A stretch of DNA of 64,000 nucleotides from Streptomyces sp. Ncost-T10-10d (GTDB lineage: Bacteria > Actinomycetota > Actinomycetes > Streptomycetales > Streptomycetaceae). Below the pieces are notes generated by a model. That model ran no database searches. It saw nothing but the letters and a program-made list of their open reading frames with translations, and had not been told where the DNA came from. The position numbers were made by a program, and so were the translations under genes. How positions within the stretch are numbered: position 1 is the stretch's first letter; every line of letters starts with the position of its first letter. This document shows, piece by piece, positions 33,032 through 41,017 of this stretch. The stretch covers positions 1 to 64,000 of the forward strand of contig NZ_FMDF01000165.1 in assembly GCF_900091955.1 (NCBI RefSeq). Direction: 5' to 3'.

Positions 33032-33888
33032 CGGCCCCCCAGGCACCGGCCGACCGGGAGACGTCCCATCGGGCGCTCGTCGAGCTGGATCACGTCAGTA
33101 AGTTCTACGGCAACATCAAGGCCCTGACGGACGTCTCGCTGGAGGTCCACGCGGGGGAGATCTCCTGCGTCCTCGGCGACAACGGCGCCGGCAAGTCCAC
33201 CCTGATCAAGATCATCGCGGGGCTGCACCGGCACGACGCGGGGACCTTCCTCATCGACGGCGAGGAGACCACCCTCGCCAACCCGCGCGACGCCCTCGAC
33301 CGCGGCATCGCCACGGTCTACCAGGACCTGGCCGTCGTCCCCCTGATGCCGGTCTGGCGGAACTTCTTCCTCGGCTCCGAGCCGACCACCGGCGCGGGCC
33401 CCTTCAAACGCCTCGACGTGCGGCTGATGCGCGAGACGACCCGCTCCGAGCTGCTGCGCATGGGCATCGACCTGCGCGACGTCGACCAGCCGATCGGCAC
33501 GCTCTCCGGCGGTGAGCGCCAGTGCGTCGCGATCGCACGGGCCGTCTACTTCGGCGCCAAGGTCCTCGTCCTGGACGAGCCCACCGCCGCGCTCGGCGTC
33601 AAGCAGTCCGGGGTCGTCCTCAAGTACGTCGCGGCCGCCCGCGACGCGGGACTCGGCGTGGTCCTCATCACGCACAACCCGCACCATGCGTATCTCGTCG
33701 GCGACCGGTTCGTCCTGCTCAAGCGGGGCGCCATGTCCGGCAGCCACACCAAGGCGAGCATCACTCTGGACGAGCTGACCCGCCAGATGGCGGGCGGCAG
33801 CGAGCTCGAGGAGCTCAGCCACGAGCTGGAGCGGGCCCCGGGTCCGACCCATCTGGGCGGCCACCGGGTCGCCGACGACCCCCAGTAG
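33028..33888 (+). CDS. Sugar ABC transporter ATP-binding protein, single domain
   Basis: A 286-residue ATPase: Walker A GDNGAGKST, signature LSGGERQ, Walker B VLVLDEPTAAL, and switch His in LITHNPHH. RbsA-type ATPases of this importer class are usually fused dimers of ~500 residues. This one has a single nucleotide-binding domain and must pair with itself, as in FrcA-like systems. It ends the coupled set. A 16-bp palindrome follows its stop. Confidence 0.95.
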   Translation: MTAPQAPADRETSHRALVELDHVSKFYGNIKALTDVSLEVHAGEISCVLGDNGAGKSTLIKIIAGLHRHDAGTFLIDGEETTLANPRDALDRGIATVYQDLAVVPLMPVWRNFFLGSEPTTGAGPFKRLDVRLMRETTRSELLRMGIDLRDVDQPIGTLSGGERQCVAIARAVYFGAKVLVLDEPTAALGVKQSGVVLKYVAAARDAGLGVVLITHNPHHAYLVGDRFVLLKRGAMSGSHTKASITLDELTRQMAGGSELEELSHELERAPGPTHLGGHRVADDPQ

Positions 33889-33892
33889 TCCC

Positions 33893-33908
33893 GGGCCGGT
33901 ACCGGCCC
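33893..33908. repeat. Perfect palindrome GGGCCGGT/ACCGGCCC
   Basis: A 16-bp perfect palindrome 5 bp after the ATPase stop and 117 bp before the ROK kinase. It has no loop, so as RNA it would be a poor hairpin; it is perhaps a binding site or part of a terminator. Confidence 0.45.
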
Positions 33909-34024
33909 CCGAGAACCCGGTCCGCCAGCCGCGGTGCCCCGGCAGTGGCAGAATCGAGCCCGACGGGCGAAGTCCGCCGCCGGGAGCACCGCCCCCGGTC
34001 CCCCCACCAGACCCCGCAGGGACG

Positions 34025-35188
34025 ATGAGCACGTACCGCGACTTCACACACCGCGGCTCCGCCCGCGCCACCGTCCTGCGGACCGTAGGCACCCGGGAGC
34101 GGCGCTCGCACCTCACGGCGCCGCGGGTACCCACCGTCGGCATCGACATCGGGGGCACGAAGGTGATGGCCGGCGTCGTCGACGCCGACGGCAACATCCT
34201 GGAGCAGCTGCGTACCGAGACGCCGGACAAGTCCAAGAGCCCCAAGGTCGTCGAGGACACCATCGTCGAGCTGGTCCTGGACCTCTCCGACCGGCACGAT
34301 GTGCACGCCGTGGGCATCGGGGCGGCCGGCTGGGTCGACGCGGACCGCTCCAAGGTGCTCTTCGCCCCGCACCTCGCCTGGCGTGACGAACCGCTGCGCG
34401 ACGCCCTCGCCTCCCGCCTCGTCGTCCCCGTCATGGTCGACAACGACGCCAACACCGCCGCCTGGGCGGAGTGGCGCTTCGGAGCGGGCCGCGGCGAGGA
34501 CCACCTCGTCATGATCACGCTCGGTACCGGCATCGGGGGCGCGATCCTGGAGGACGGTCAGGTCAAGCGCGGCAAGTACGGCGTCGCCGGTGAGTTCGGA
34601 CACATGCAGGTGGTGCCCGGCGGGCACCGCTGCCCCTGCGGGAACCGCGGCTGCTGGGAGCAGTACAGCTCCGGCAACGCCCTGGTCCGAGAGGCCAAGG
34701 AGCTGGCCGCGGCGGACTCCCCGGTGGCGCACGGCATCATCGAGCGGGTCAAGGGGAACATCCCCGATATCACCGGGCCCCTCATCACCGAACTGGCCCG
34801 TGAGGGCGATGCGATGTGCGTCGAACTCCTCCAGGACATCGGCCAGTGGCTCGGCGTCGGCATCGCCAATCTGGCCGCCGCGCTCGACCCCTCCTGCTTC
34901 GTCATCGGCGGCGGCGTCAGCGCCGCCGACGACCTCCTCATCGGCCCCGCCAGGGACGCCTTCAAGCGCCACCTCACCGGCCGTGGCTACCGCCCCGAGG
35001 CCCGCATCGCGAAGGCGCAGCTCGGCCCGGAGGCAGGTATGGTCGGCGCCGCCGACCTGGCCCGGCTGGTGGCCCGCAGATTCCGCCGTACCAACCGTCG
35101 CCGTGTCGAGCGGTACGAGCGGTACGCACAGATCTACGACCAGGCCGCGAGCACCATCCGTAACACGCGCAGCACTCGCACCTCCTAG
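34025..35188 (+). CDS. ROK-family sugar kinase (glucokinase-like)
   Basis: A 387-residue ROK kinase. A ~35-residue basic N-terminal extension precedes the phosphate-binding VGIDIGGTKVMAG (about 38-50). VDNDANTAAWAEW carries the catalytic aspartate, GTGIGGAI the second phosphate loop, and CPCGNRGCWE the zinc-binding motif typical of ROK proteins. The start at 34025 is used, although an internal start would give a normal-length kinase. It follows the importer and probably phosphorylates the imported sugar. The same order (importer then ROK kinase) occurs in S. coelicolor, as I recall it. Confidence 0.92.
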   Translation: MSTYRDFTHRGSARATVLRTVGTRERRSHLTAPRVPTVGIDIGGTKVMAGVVDADGNILEQLRTETPDKSKSPKVVEDTIVELVLDLSDRHDVHAVGIGAAGWVDADRSKVLFAPHLAWRDEPLRDALASRLVVPVMVDNDANTAAWAEWRFGAGRGEDHLVMITLGTGIGGAILEDGQVKRGKYGVAGEFGHMQVVPGGHRCPCGNRGCWEQYSSGNALVREAKELAAADSPVAHGIIERVKGNIPDITGPLITELAREGDAMCVELLQDIGQWLGVGIANLAAALDPSCFVIGGGVSAADDLLIGPARDAFKRHLTGRGYRPEARIAKAQLGPEAGMVGAADLARLVARRFRRTNRRRVERYERYAQIYDQAASTIRNTRSTRTS

Positions 35189-35202
35189 GGATCGTCACAG
35201 AC

Positions 35203-35790
35203 ATGACCACAGCCGAGCACCCCGTTCTGCCGCGCCAGTCCTCGCCGCCCGACGACAAGCCGCCGCAGGACCGGCGCCGGGTGATCCGCCGCCGCCTGAT
35301 CACGGCGACGATCATCGTGCTGCTCATCGGCATCCCGGCCGGCTATCTGCTGATCTCCGCGGGGCAGAGCCGCCGCTCCGGCCAGAACAAGGAGGCCGAG
35401 GCGTCCGCACAAGGGCTCAGGGAGGGCTGGCCGTCCCGGATGCAGCGCCGGATCTTCGAGCTGCCGATGCCCGGCAACGCCCTGGACGTGCAGTACTACG
35501 AGACCAACAACTGGAAGGCCAGTCGGCTGTACGTGGAGTTCCGTACCACGTCCGCCGGGCTCGACCGGTTCCTGAGCCGGCTGGGCAGCGGCCGCGCCGC
35601 CCTGGAGACCGGCAAGGTCAGCATCGGCGACCGCGACCAGAAGATCACGGGCTGGAGCTTCGGCCCCGGCGTCGAGTGGGCGGGCACCACGCACACCAAC
35701 AAGGACCCGCGGCCCACCCAGGACATCACCGTCGACATGTCCGATCCGATGAACCCTGTCGTATATGTCGCATCTGCGGCGACCCCCTGA
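35203..35790 (+). CDS. Membrane-anchored hypothetical protein
   Basis: A 195-residue protein with a basic cytoplasmic N-terminus, one membrane helix at ~31-52 (LITATIIVLLIGIPAGYLLI) and an extracytoplasmic domain of ~140 residues. It has no cysteines and no recognised fold; the soluble part is rich in Trp, Arg and Gly. It starts 14 bp after the ROK kinase and is probably co-transcribed. Function unknown. Confidence 0.8.
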   Translation: MTTAEHPVLPRQSSPPDDKPPQDRRRVIRRRLITATIIVLLIGIPAGYLLISAGQSRRSGQNKEAEASAQGLREGWPSRMQRRIFELPMPGNALDVQYYETNNWKASRLYVEFRTTSAGLDRFLSRLGSGRAALETGKVSIGDRDQKITGWSFGPGVEWAGTTHTNKDPRPTQDITVDMSDPMNPVVYVASAATP

Positions 35791-35805
35791 CCGGAGGCCG
35801 ACGGA

Positions 35806-36108
35806 TTGCTCACCATCCTGGAGCAAGTGAGCGACGCCAGTGACATGAATACCCCGCAGCCCGTACCGGTCCCGCAGACCGCGCGTGTCCCGCAGACCGC
35901 ACAGCAGGGGCAGCCGGTACCCGCCGCCCCGCAGCCGGGGCACCAGGAGCGGCCGGTGGAGCCCGCGGCGCCCGTACCTCCCGTACGGATTCCGCCCACG
36001 GCCCAGGCCCTGCCCGTCCACACTCTGCAGTACCGGTTCGACGGCCCTGGGGACGCACCCGTCCTCGTCATCGGCCCGTCGCTGGGCACCACATGGCACA
36101 GGTCGTGA
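35806..36108 (+). pseudogene. Truncated alpha/beta-hydrolase (3-oxoadipate enol-lactonase-like) N-terminus
   Basis: A TTG start with GGAGG upstream opens a 100-residue frame. After a Pro/Gln/Val-rich leader (~14-75) it reads LQYRFDGPGDAPVLVIGPSLGTTWH. This is the first strand and oxyanion turn of the PcaD-type enol-lactone hydrolases, where the next residues should be MW and a full ~180-residue fold. Instead the frame ends RS-stop. The 3' part of the gene has been removed at about 36105, and what follows belongs to an unrelated LysR locus. This marks the right end of the conserved block. Confidence 0.72.
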
Positions 36109-36205
36109 CGACCGTCAGGGGCCGTCCAGCGGATCCAGGACAGGCGCTCAGTACCTGGTAGACGGCTGTGACGGCTGTGACGGCCAAGAGGCGCCCCAGC
36201 CGCCG

Positions 36206-37078
36206 TCAGGTGATGTGCCGCAGCAGCGCGGCGACCGCCGGTGGTGACTCGCCAGGAGGTCGTACCACCATGATCTTCCAGTTCGGTGCGTGCCGGTCGA
36301 ACCGGTACTGGGGCAGATCGGGGAAGCGGTCCGCAATGGACTTGGGCATGATGCAGACGCCCAGGTCGTTGCGGACCAGTTCGGCTGCCGCGCCGATGTC
36401 GTTCACCTCGAACGTCGTGCTGCGGTCGACGCCCGCGGCCCGGAAGGCCCGGTCGACCGCGTGGCGGATGGCCCAGCCGGGTGTGAAGTCCACCAGGGGC
36501 AACTGGGCGATGTCGGCGAGCCGGACCTCGCCGTTCGGTGTCGCTCCGGCGAGCACCCGCCGGGGTGCCGCCAGCAGCACCATGTCCTCGCGGGACAACA
36601 GCCGGGTCGCGAGCCCGCGCTGCTGCTGGCGGTCGAGTGCCACCACGGCCAGGTCCACCGTGCCCTCACGCAGTGCCTGCCGGATGTCGGCGACGGCCGC
36701 CTGTCGCAGCTGCACGACCACGCCCGGATGCTCCGCACGCAGGGCGGCCAAGGCGTGATGGAGTCCCGCCCATACCCCCTGCATCGTGCCAACCGTCACC
36801 CGCCCGCGCAGCTGCCCCCGTACGGCATCGACGGCCTCCCGGGCCAGCTCGGCGGCCCGGAGCGTCGCGCGTGCGGCGGGGACGAACGCCTCGCCGGCCG
36901 GGGTGAGGGCGACGCGGTGTGTGGTGCGGTCGAACAAGGGGGTGCCCAGTTCGCGTTCGAGGGCCCGGACCGTGCTGGACACGGCGGACTGAACCACGTG
37001 CAGCTGCCGGGCCGCTGCCGTGAAACCACCCGTGTCCGCCACCGAGACGACGACCTCCATCTGCCGCAGATCCATCAT
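36206..37078 (-). CDS. LysR-family transcriptional regulator
   Basis: A 290-residue LysR regulator. The N-terminal winged helix (MDLRQMEVVVSVADTGGFT, AARQLHVVQSAVSSTVRALE) is followed by a substrate domain from ~90. Two adjacent ATGs are possible starts. It lies upstream of the Dps gene's 3' end on the same strand and has no divergent target; the 5' neighbour 155 bp away is dps. Co-inducer and targets are unknown. Confidence 0.92.
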   Translation of the reverse strand: MMDLRQMEVVVSVADTGGFTAAARQLHVVQSAVSSTVRALERELGTPLFDRTTHRVALTPAGEAFVPAARATLRAAELAREAVDAVRGQLRGRVTVGTMQGVWAGLHHALAALRAEHPGVVVQLRQAAVADIRQALREGTVDLAVVALDRQQQRGLATRLLSREDMVLLAAPRRVLAGATPNGEVRLADIAQLPLVDFTPGWAIRHAVDRAFRAAGVDRSTTFEVNDIGAAAELVRNDLGVCIMPKSIADRFPDLPQYRFDRHAPNWKIMVVRPPGESPPAVAALLRHIT

Positions 37079-37232
37079 CCGCTCCCGATCAAGCAGCGCT
37101 CCGTCCGGCGTGAGGGCGACGGGCTTCGATCTTGGCTACATCGTATGCGGACGACGCGGCGTCGTGTGGGTGCGCGGTCATGCCCCTGCAGGCGCCCGGT
37201 CCCCTACGACGGTCCGAAGCCGCCGCCATTCC

Positions 37233-37811
37233 TCAGGCGCGGACGAGCGGGGTGTCGACCAGATGCTCGGCCAGGAACCAGGTCTGCAGTTCCCCGGTCC
37301 TGATCACCTGTGAGACCAGCAGATCGTTGGTGCCGTCGTCACCCAGCTCACCGGTCCGGGCGGCGGCGTCGTGGGCCTCGACGAGGATGGTCTCGTGGGC
37401 TTCCAGCAGCCGGGACAGCATCGCCGGCACTTCCTCCACCCCGTCCGGAGGCCGCGGGATCGATGTGATCTCCGCGACGTGCCTGGGGTCGCCCACCGCG
37501 ACGCCGCCCAGGGACTGGACGCGTTCGGCGATGGTGTCGATGAGTTCGAGCTGTTCCCCCGCGTGCTTGTCCAGGACCAGGTGCAGCTGGTAGAAGGTCG
37601 CGCCGCGCATCAGCCAGTGATGCTTCTTGTAGAGGCCGTGGAGGATCTGAGTGTCCGCCAGGACCTTGTTCAGGCGCTGGCAGGAGTACATCCGCGCCTC
37701 GTAGGACAGACCGATCGGGAACTGCTTGACGGTGCCGAACTCCTGGATCACCTCGCCCCTCTGGTGCAGCCACGGCTGGCTGCTGCTCACGGGCTTGGAA
37801 TTGGTGGTCAT
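37233..37811 (-). CDS. dps: Dps-family ferritin-like DNA-protecting protein
   Basis: A 192-residue four-helix ferritin-like protein. The inter-subunit ferroxidase residues are visible: HHWLMRGATFYQLH gives the conserved His/Trp region, and DKHAGEQLELIDTIAERVQSLGG the acidic half. Dps dodecamers oxidise and store iron and shield DNA under oxidative stress. The start is the ATG at 37811 behind CAGGAGG. Streptomyces usually has several Dps paralogues; this one lacks a long C-terminal tail. Confidence 0.93.
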   Translation of the reverse strand: MTTNSKPVSSSQPWLHQRGEVIQEFGTVKQFPIGLSYEARMYSCQRLNKVLADTQILHGLYKKHHWLMRGATFYQLHLVLDKHAGEQLELIDTIAERVQSLGGVAVGDPRHVAEITSIPRPPDGVEEVPAMLSRLLEAHETILVEAHDAAARTGELGDDGTNDLLVSQVIRTGELQTWFLAEHLVDTPLVRA

Positions 37812-38054
37812 GGTCCGCCTCCTGTGGTGCCTTGCTGTGCGTACCCGAGTGACGTTAGGTGCCCCGACGCAGGGCGCATTGACCGGGAGCGCATGCGGTG
37901 GTGCCCGCCAGCGCACAGTGCGCGGTGTCCCGTGCCGGACGTTCGCTCCCGGGCAAGCATCCGTGCGCCGGCGGGCACGGGCCTTCGGTCGGCCGATCTA
38001 GCTTCGGCGGGACGGCCCACGTCCGTGGAGCCCGAGGAACGAGGAGAGGCAGGC

Positions 38055-39422
38055 ATGAGCGCGAACGAGCAGGCGGATGTGGTGGTTGTCGGGCTGGGGC
38101 CGGGTGGTGAGTACGTCGCGGGCACGCTGGCCGAAGCCGGGCTGGACGTGGTGGGGGTCGAGGCGGAACTCGTCGGGGGTGAGTGTCCGTACTGGGGGTG
38201 CGTGCCCAGCAAGATGATGATCCGGGCCGGGAATCTGCTCGCCGAGGCGGGTCGGGTGCCCGCCCTCGCCGGTGAAGCGGTCGTGACACCGGACTGGGGC
38301 AGGGTCGCCGGGCGTATCCGCGACGAGGCCACCGACGACTGGAACGACCAGGTCGCCGCCGACCGTCTCGCGGCGAAAGGCGGTCGGCTCGTCCGGGGGA
38401 CGGGCCGTCTCTCCGGGCCGCACCGGGTGGTGGTCGGCGACCGCACGTTCGAAGCCCGGCGCGGTGTCGTGCTGGCCACCGGCATGCGGCCCCGGATTGC
38501 CCCGGTGCCGGGCCTCGAGGGAACGCCGTACTGGACCAACCGGGATGCCATGGCGGCCAAGGAGCTGCCGGAGTCGATGGTCGTGCTCGGCGGGGGCGCC
38601 ATCGGTGTCGAACTCGCCCAGGTCTTCGCCCGCTTCAAGTGCGCGGTCACGGTGATCGAGGGGAAGGACCGGCTGCTGTCGCAGGAGGAACCAGAAGCCG
38701 GGGAACTGGCTGCGGAGGTTCTGCGGGCGGACGGAGTCACCGTACTCACGGGTGCTCGGGCACGGCAGGTCAGCCATGACGGCACGGAGTTCACCGTCGG
38801 ACTCGAGGGTGAGGGGGAGCCGCTGCGTGCCGAACGGCTTCTGGTCGCCATTGGGCGCCACGCCGACCTGGCCGCGCTGGCGGTCGACACGGTGGGGCTG
38901 GATCCAACGGCGGGAGCCGTGAACACGGACGGGCAGATGCGGGCCGGGGAGGGGCTGTGGGCGGTCGGCGACATCACCGGCCGTGGCGCCTTCACCCATG
39001 TGTCGATGTACCAGGCGCAGATCGCCGTCCGGGACATCCTCGGACAGCCCGGTCCTGGCGCCGATTACCGGGCGCTTCCCCGCGTCACTTTCACCGATCC
39101 GGAGATCGGGGCCGTCGGGTTGACGGAGCGGCAGGCGCGTGAGCGGGGGCTGCGGGTACGCACCAGTGTGCTGCCCATCGCCGTCTCCACGCGAGGCTGG
39201 ATCCACGGGCCGGGCAACGAGGGGCTGATCAAGCTTGTCGAGGACGCGGACCGGGGTGTGCTGATCGGCGCGACGTCGGCGGGGCCGGCGGGAGGTGAGG
39301 TGCTCTACGGACTGAACGTGGCCGTCCACGCCGAAATACCCGTCGACCGGCTCCAGCACATGATTTACACGTACCCCACCTTCCACCGGACGGTCGAGGC
39401 CGCGCTCGGAGCCCTCCGCTGA
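38055..39422 (+). CDS. FAD-dependent pyridine nucleotide-disulfide oxidoreductase (Lpd/MerA-like)
   Basis: A 455-residue flavoprotein. The FAD motif is VVVVGLGPGGEY and the redox-active disulfide is GGECPYWGCVPSK with Cys44 and Cys49. The NAD(P) motif is MVVLGGGAIGVELAQ and the second FAD motif GLWAVGDITG. The dimerisation domain ends MIYTYPTFHRTVE. In dihydrolipoamide dehydrogenases this site reads HxHPT, with His as active-site base. Here the equivalent position is Tyr, as in a mercuric-reductase-like subgroup of unknown substrate. The ATG at 38055 follows GAGGAGAGG. Confidence 0.9.
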   Translation: MSANEQADVVVVGLGPGGEYVAGTLAEAGLDVVGVEAELVGGECPYWGCVPSKMMIRAGNLLAEAGRVPALAGEAVVTPDWGRVAGRIRDEATDDWNDQVAADRLAAKGGRLVRGTGRLSGPHRVVVGDRTFEARRGVVLATGMRPRIAPVPGLEGTPYWTNRDAMAAKELPESMVVLGGGAIGVELAQVFARFKCAVTVIEGKDRLLSQEEPEAGELAAEVLRADGVTVLTGARARQVSHDGTEFTVGLEGEGEPLRAERLLVAIGRHADLAALAVDTVGLDPTAGAVNTDGQMRAGEGLWAVGDITGRGAFTHVSMYQAQIAVRDILGQPGPGADYRALPRVTFTDPEIGAVGLTERQARERGLRVRTSVLPIAVSTRGWIHGPGNEGLIKLVEDADRGVLIGATSAGPAGGEVLYGLNVAVHAEIPVDRLQHMIYTYPTFHRTVEAALGALR

Positions 39423-39451
39423 GCCGCCCCCCGATCGCCCACGCGGCCGCG

Positions 39452-40600
39452 GTGCCCAGGCGATGGCGCACGATGCCGGGCCGCGACCCCGGTGAGCCGC
39501 ACAGGGCCGCCACCTCGCTGGAGCTTCTCTTCGACCTGTGCTTCGTCATCGCGGTGGCGCAGGCGTCCGGGAGTCTGCACGAGGCGCTGACCGACGGGGA
39601 GTACGCCACCGGTGTCCTGCGCTTCGCTCTGGTCTTCTTCACCATCTGGTGGGCGTGGATGAACTTCACCTGGTTCGCTTCCGCCTACGACCCGGACGAC
39701 GTCCTGTACCGGTTGACGGTGTTGGTCCAGATCACGGGGGCGCTCGTGCTCGCAGCCGGCGTTCCCCGCGCATTCGAGGAGGGTGACCTGCGGGTCATCA
39801 CCATCGGATACGTCGTGCTGCGCACGGCGCTGGCCGCCCTGTGGCTGCGCGCCGCGTGGTCCGACCCCGCTCGGCGGGCGACCACCCTGCGCTTCGCCGT
39901 CGGAGTGACAGTGTGTCAGGTCGGCTGGGTCGGGCTGCTCGGTCTCCCGACCCCGGCGCGGCTGCCGGGCATTGTGGTGTTGATCGTCGCCGAGGTGTCC
40001 GTCCCGGTGTGGGCACAGTCCGCCGGGATGACCCCATGGCATCCGCGCCACATTGCCGAGCGCTACGAACTGTTCACCCTCATCGTCCTCGGAGAGTCCG
40101 TCGCGGCGGCCACGGTCGCCGTCCGGGGCGCCTTCGACCGGCACCACGGCACCGGTTCGCTGTACGCCGTGGCGGCCGGGGGCCTGTTCATGGTCTACGC
40201 CATGTGGTGGCTGTACTTCGCCAGATCCGCGCACACCCTGCTTGCCACGACGCACCAGGCCCACCGCAGGAGATTCACCTGGGCCTACGGCCACTACCTG
40301 ATCTTCGCTTCGGCGACCGCCGAGGGAGCCGGCCTGGCCGCGTACGCCGATCACGTCACGCGTCGCACGGACGCCTCGCCGTTGGCCGCGGGCACGGCGG
40401 TCACCGTCCCCGCGGCTGTCTTCCTGATCACCGTCTGGGCCGTACACCTCCGGCCCCATCAAAGAACGGTGGCCGAGTGGATTCCGTATCCCGTCGCCGC
40501 GGTCGGCGTCCTGCTGGCCGCTTTCTTCCCGGCACCTGCCCTCGCCGCCGGCGCGCTGCTGGCGGTCCTGGTCGCGGTGGTCACGGTGGAGCGCCGGTGA
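39452..40600 (+). CDS. Low-temperature-requirement A (LtrA)-like membrane protein
   Basis: A 382-residue integral membrane protein with about ten helices. It has the LtrA signature near the start: EPHRAATSLELLFDLCFVIAV. Later ERYELFTLIVLGESV is the second conserved block. LtrA proteins are of unknown biochemical role. I use the GTG at 39452, 30 bp after the reductase gene; an ATG at 39473 is an alternative. A strong terminator follows at 40634. Confidence 0.88.
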   Translation: MPRRWRTMPGRDPGEPHRAATSLELLFDLCFVIAVAQASGSLHEALTDGEYATGVLRFALVFFTIWWAWMNFTWFASAYDPDDVLYRLTVLVQITGALVLAAGVPRAFEEGDLRVITIGYVVLRTALAALWLRAAWSDPARRATTLRFAVGVTVCQVGWVGLLGLPTPARLPGIVVLIVAEVSVPVWAQSAGMTPWHPRHIAERYELFTLIVLGESVAAATVAVRGAFDRHHGTGSLYAVAAGGLFMVYAMWWLYFARSAHTLLATTHQAHRRRFTWAYGHYLIFASATAEGAGLAAYADHVTRRTDASPLAAGTAVTVPAAVFLITVWAVHLRPHQRTVAEWIPYPVAAVGVLLAAFFPAPALAAGALLAVLVAVVTVERR

Positions 40601-40633
40601 AGAAGCCCGCAGCGAGATTGTGCTGGGACCGAA

Positions 40634-40679
40634 GGCCGCGTGGCGGCACTCACCGTGCGGTGAGTGCCGCCACGCGGCC
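40634..40679. terminator. Very strong symmetric hairpin terminator
   Basis: Two perfect 22-bp arms, beginning GGCCGCGTGGCGGCACTC and ending with its complement, are separated by only TG. It follows the LtrA-like gene by 33 bp on the plus strand and the hydrolase remnant by 21 bp on the minus strand, so it serves both directions. Confidence 0.9.
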
Positions 40680-40700
40680 GCCCTACCGCCCGCCGCCTCG

Positions 40701-40790
40701 TCAGCTCGTCGCGCGCACCGCATCGCGGATCGGATTGGCAGCCTTCTTGGGCCGGGACACGGCCGCAACGTGCGGGGTGCCCTCGACCTA
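40701..40790 (-). pseudogene. C-terminal remnant of a small alpha/beta-hydrolase
   Basis: The minus strand reads VEGTPHVAAVSRPKKAANP then IRDAVRATS and a stop. This matches the end of the intact hydrolase at 61264 (LEGASHAVAVSRPSAVAD, then IRDAVCATS). The rest of the gene is gone. It is a fifth, dead member of the hydrolase family found between 47 and 62 kb. Confidence 0.8.
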
Positions 40791-41017
40791 CGGCCACCGT
40801 CCTGAGCCGGGTACTGCTCGCCCCACGGGGCGCGGAACGTTGCGCAGGCCGGCCCGGGCAGGCTGTCGTGCACTGCGCTCAGGGGCCACAGGCGGTGCGC
40901 CCTCGGTCAACCGCCTTCCGCCGCCCACCCCTACAGTCGCCATCGGCTATGCCCGCACGGCGCCTGAGACATTGCCGGATGCAAGGTGTCCGCATCCTCA
41001 TTCCGGTATGGACCAGC

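Larger units (their letters stand above)
40601..41017. other. Intergenic region with terminator and hydrolase remnant
   Basis: About 420 bp between the LtrA-like gene and the MFS gene. It contains the 46-bp terminator and the fragment at 40701-40790. The remainder (40791-41017) shows no gene, although frames are open through it into the MFS ORF. Confidence 0.6.

Noticed and set aside
31882..33888. A 668-codon frame that would fuse a long N-terminus to the ATPase
   Set aside because: The upstream part overlaps the whole permease gene in another frame. The ATPase has its own ATG at 33028 coupled to the permease stop.
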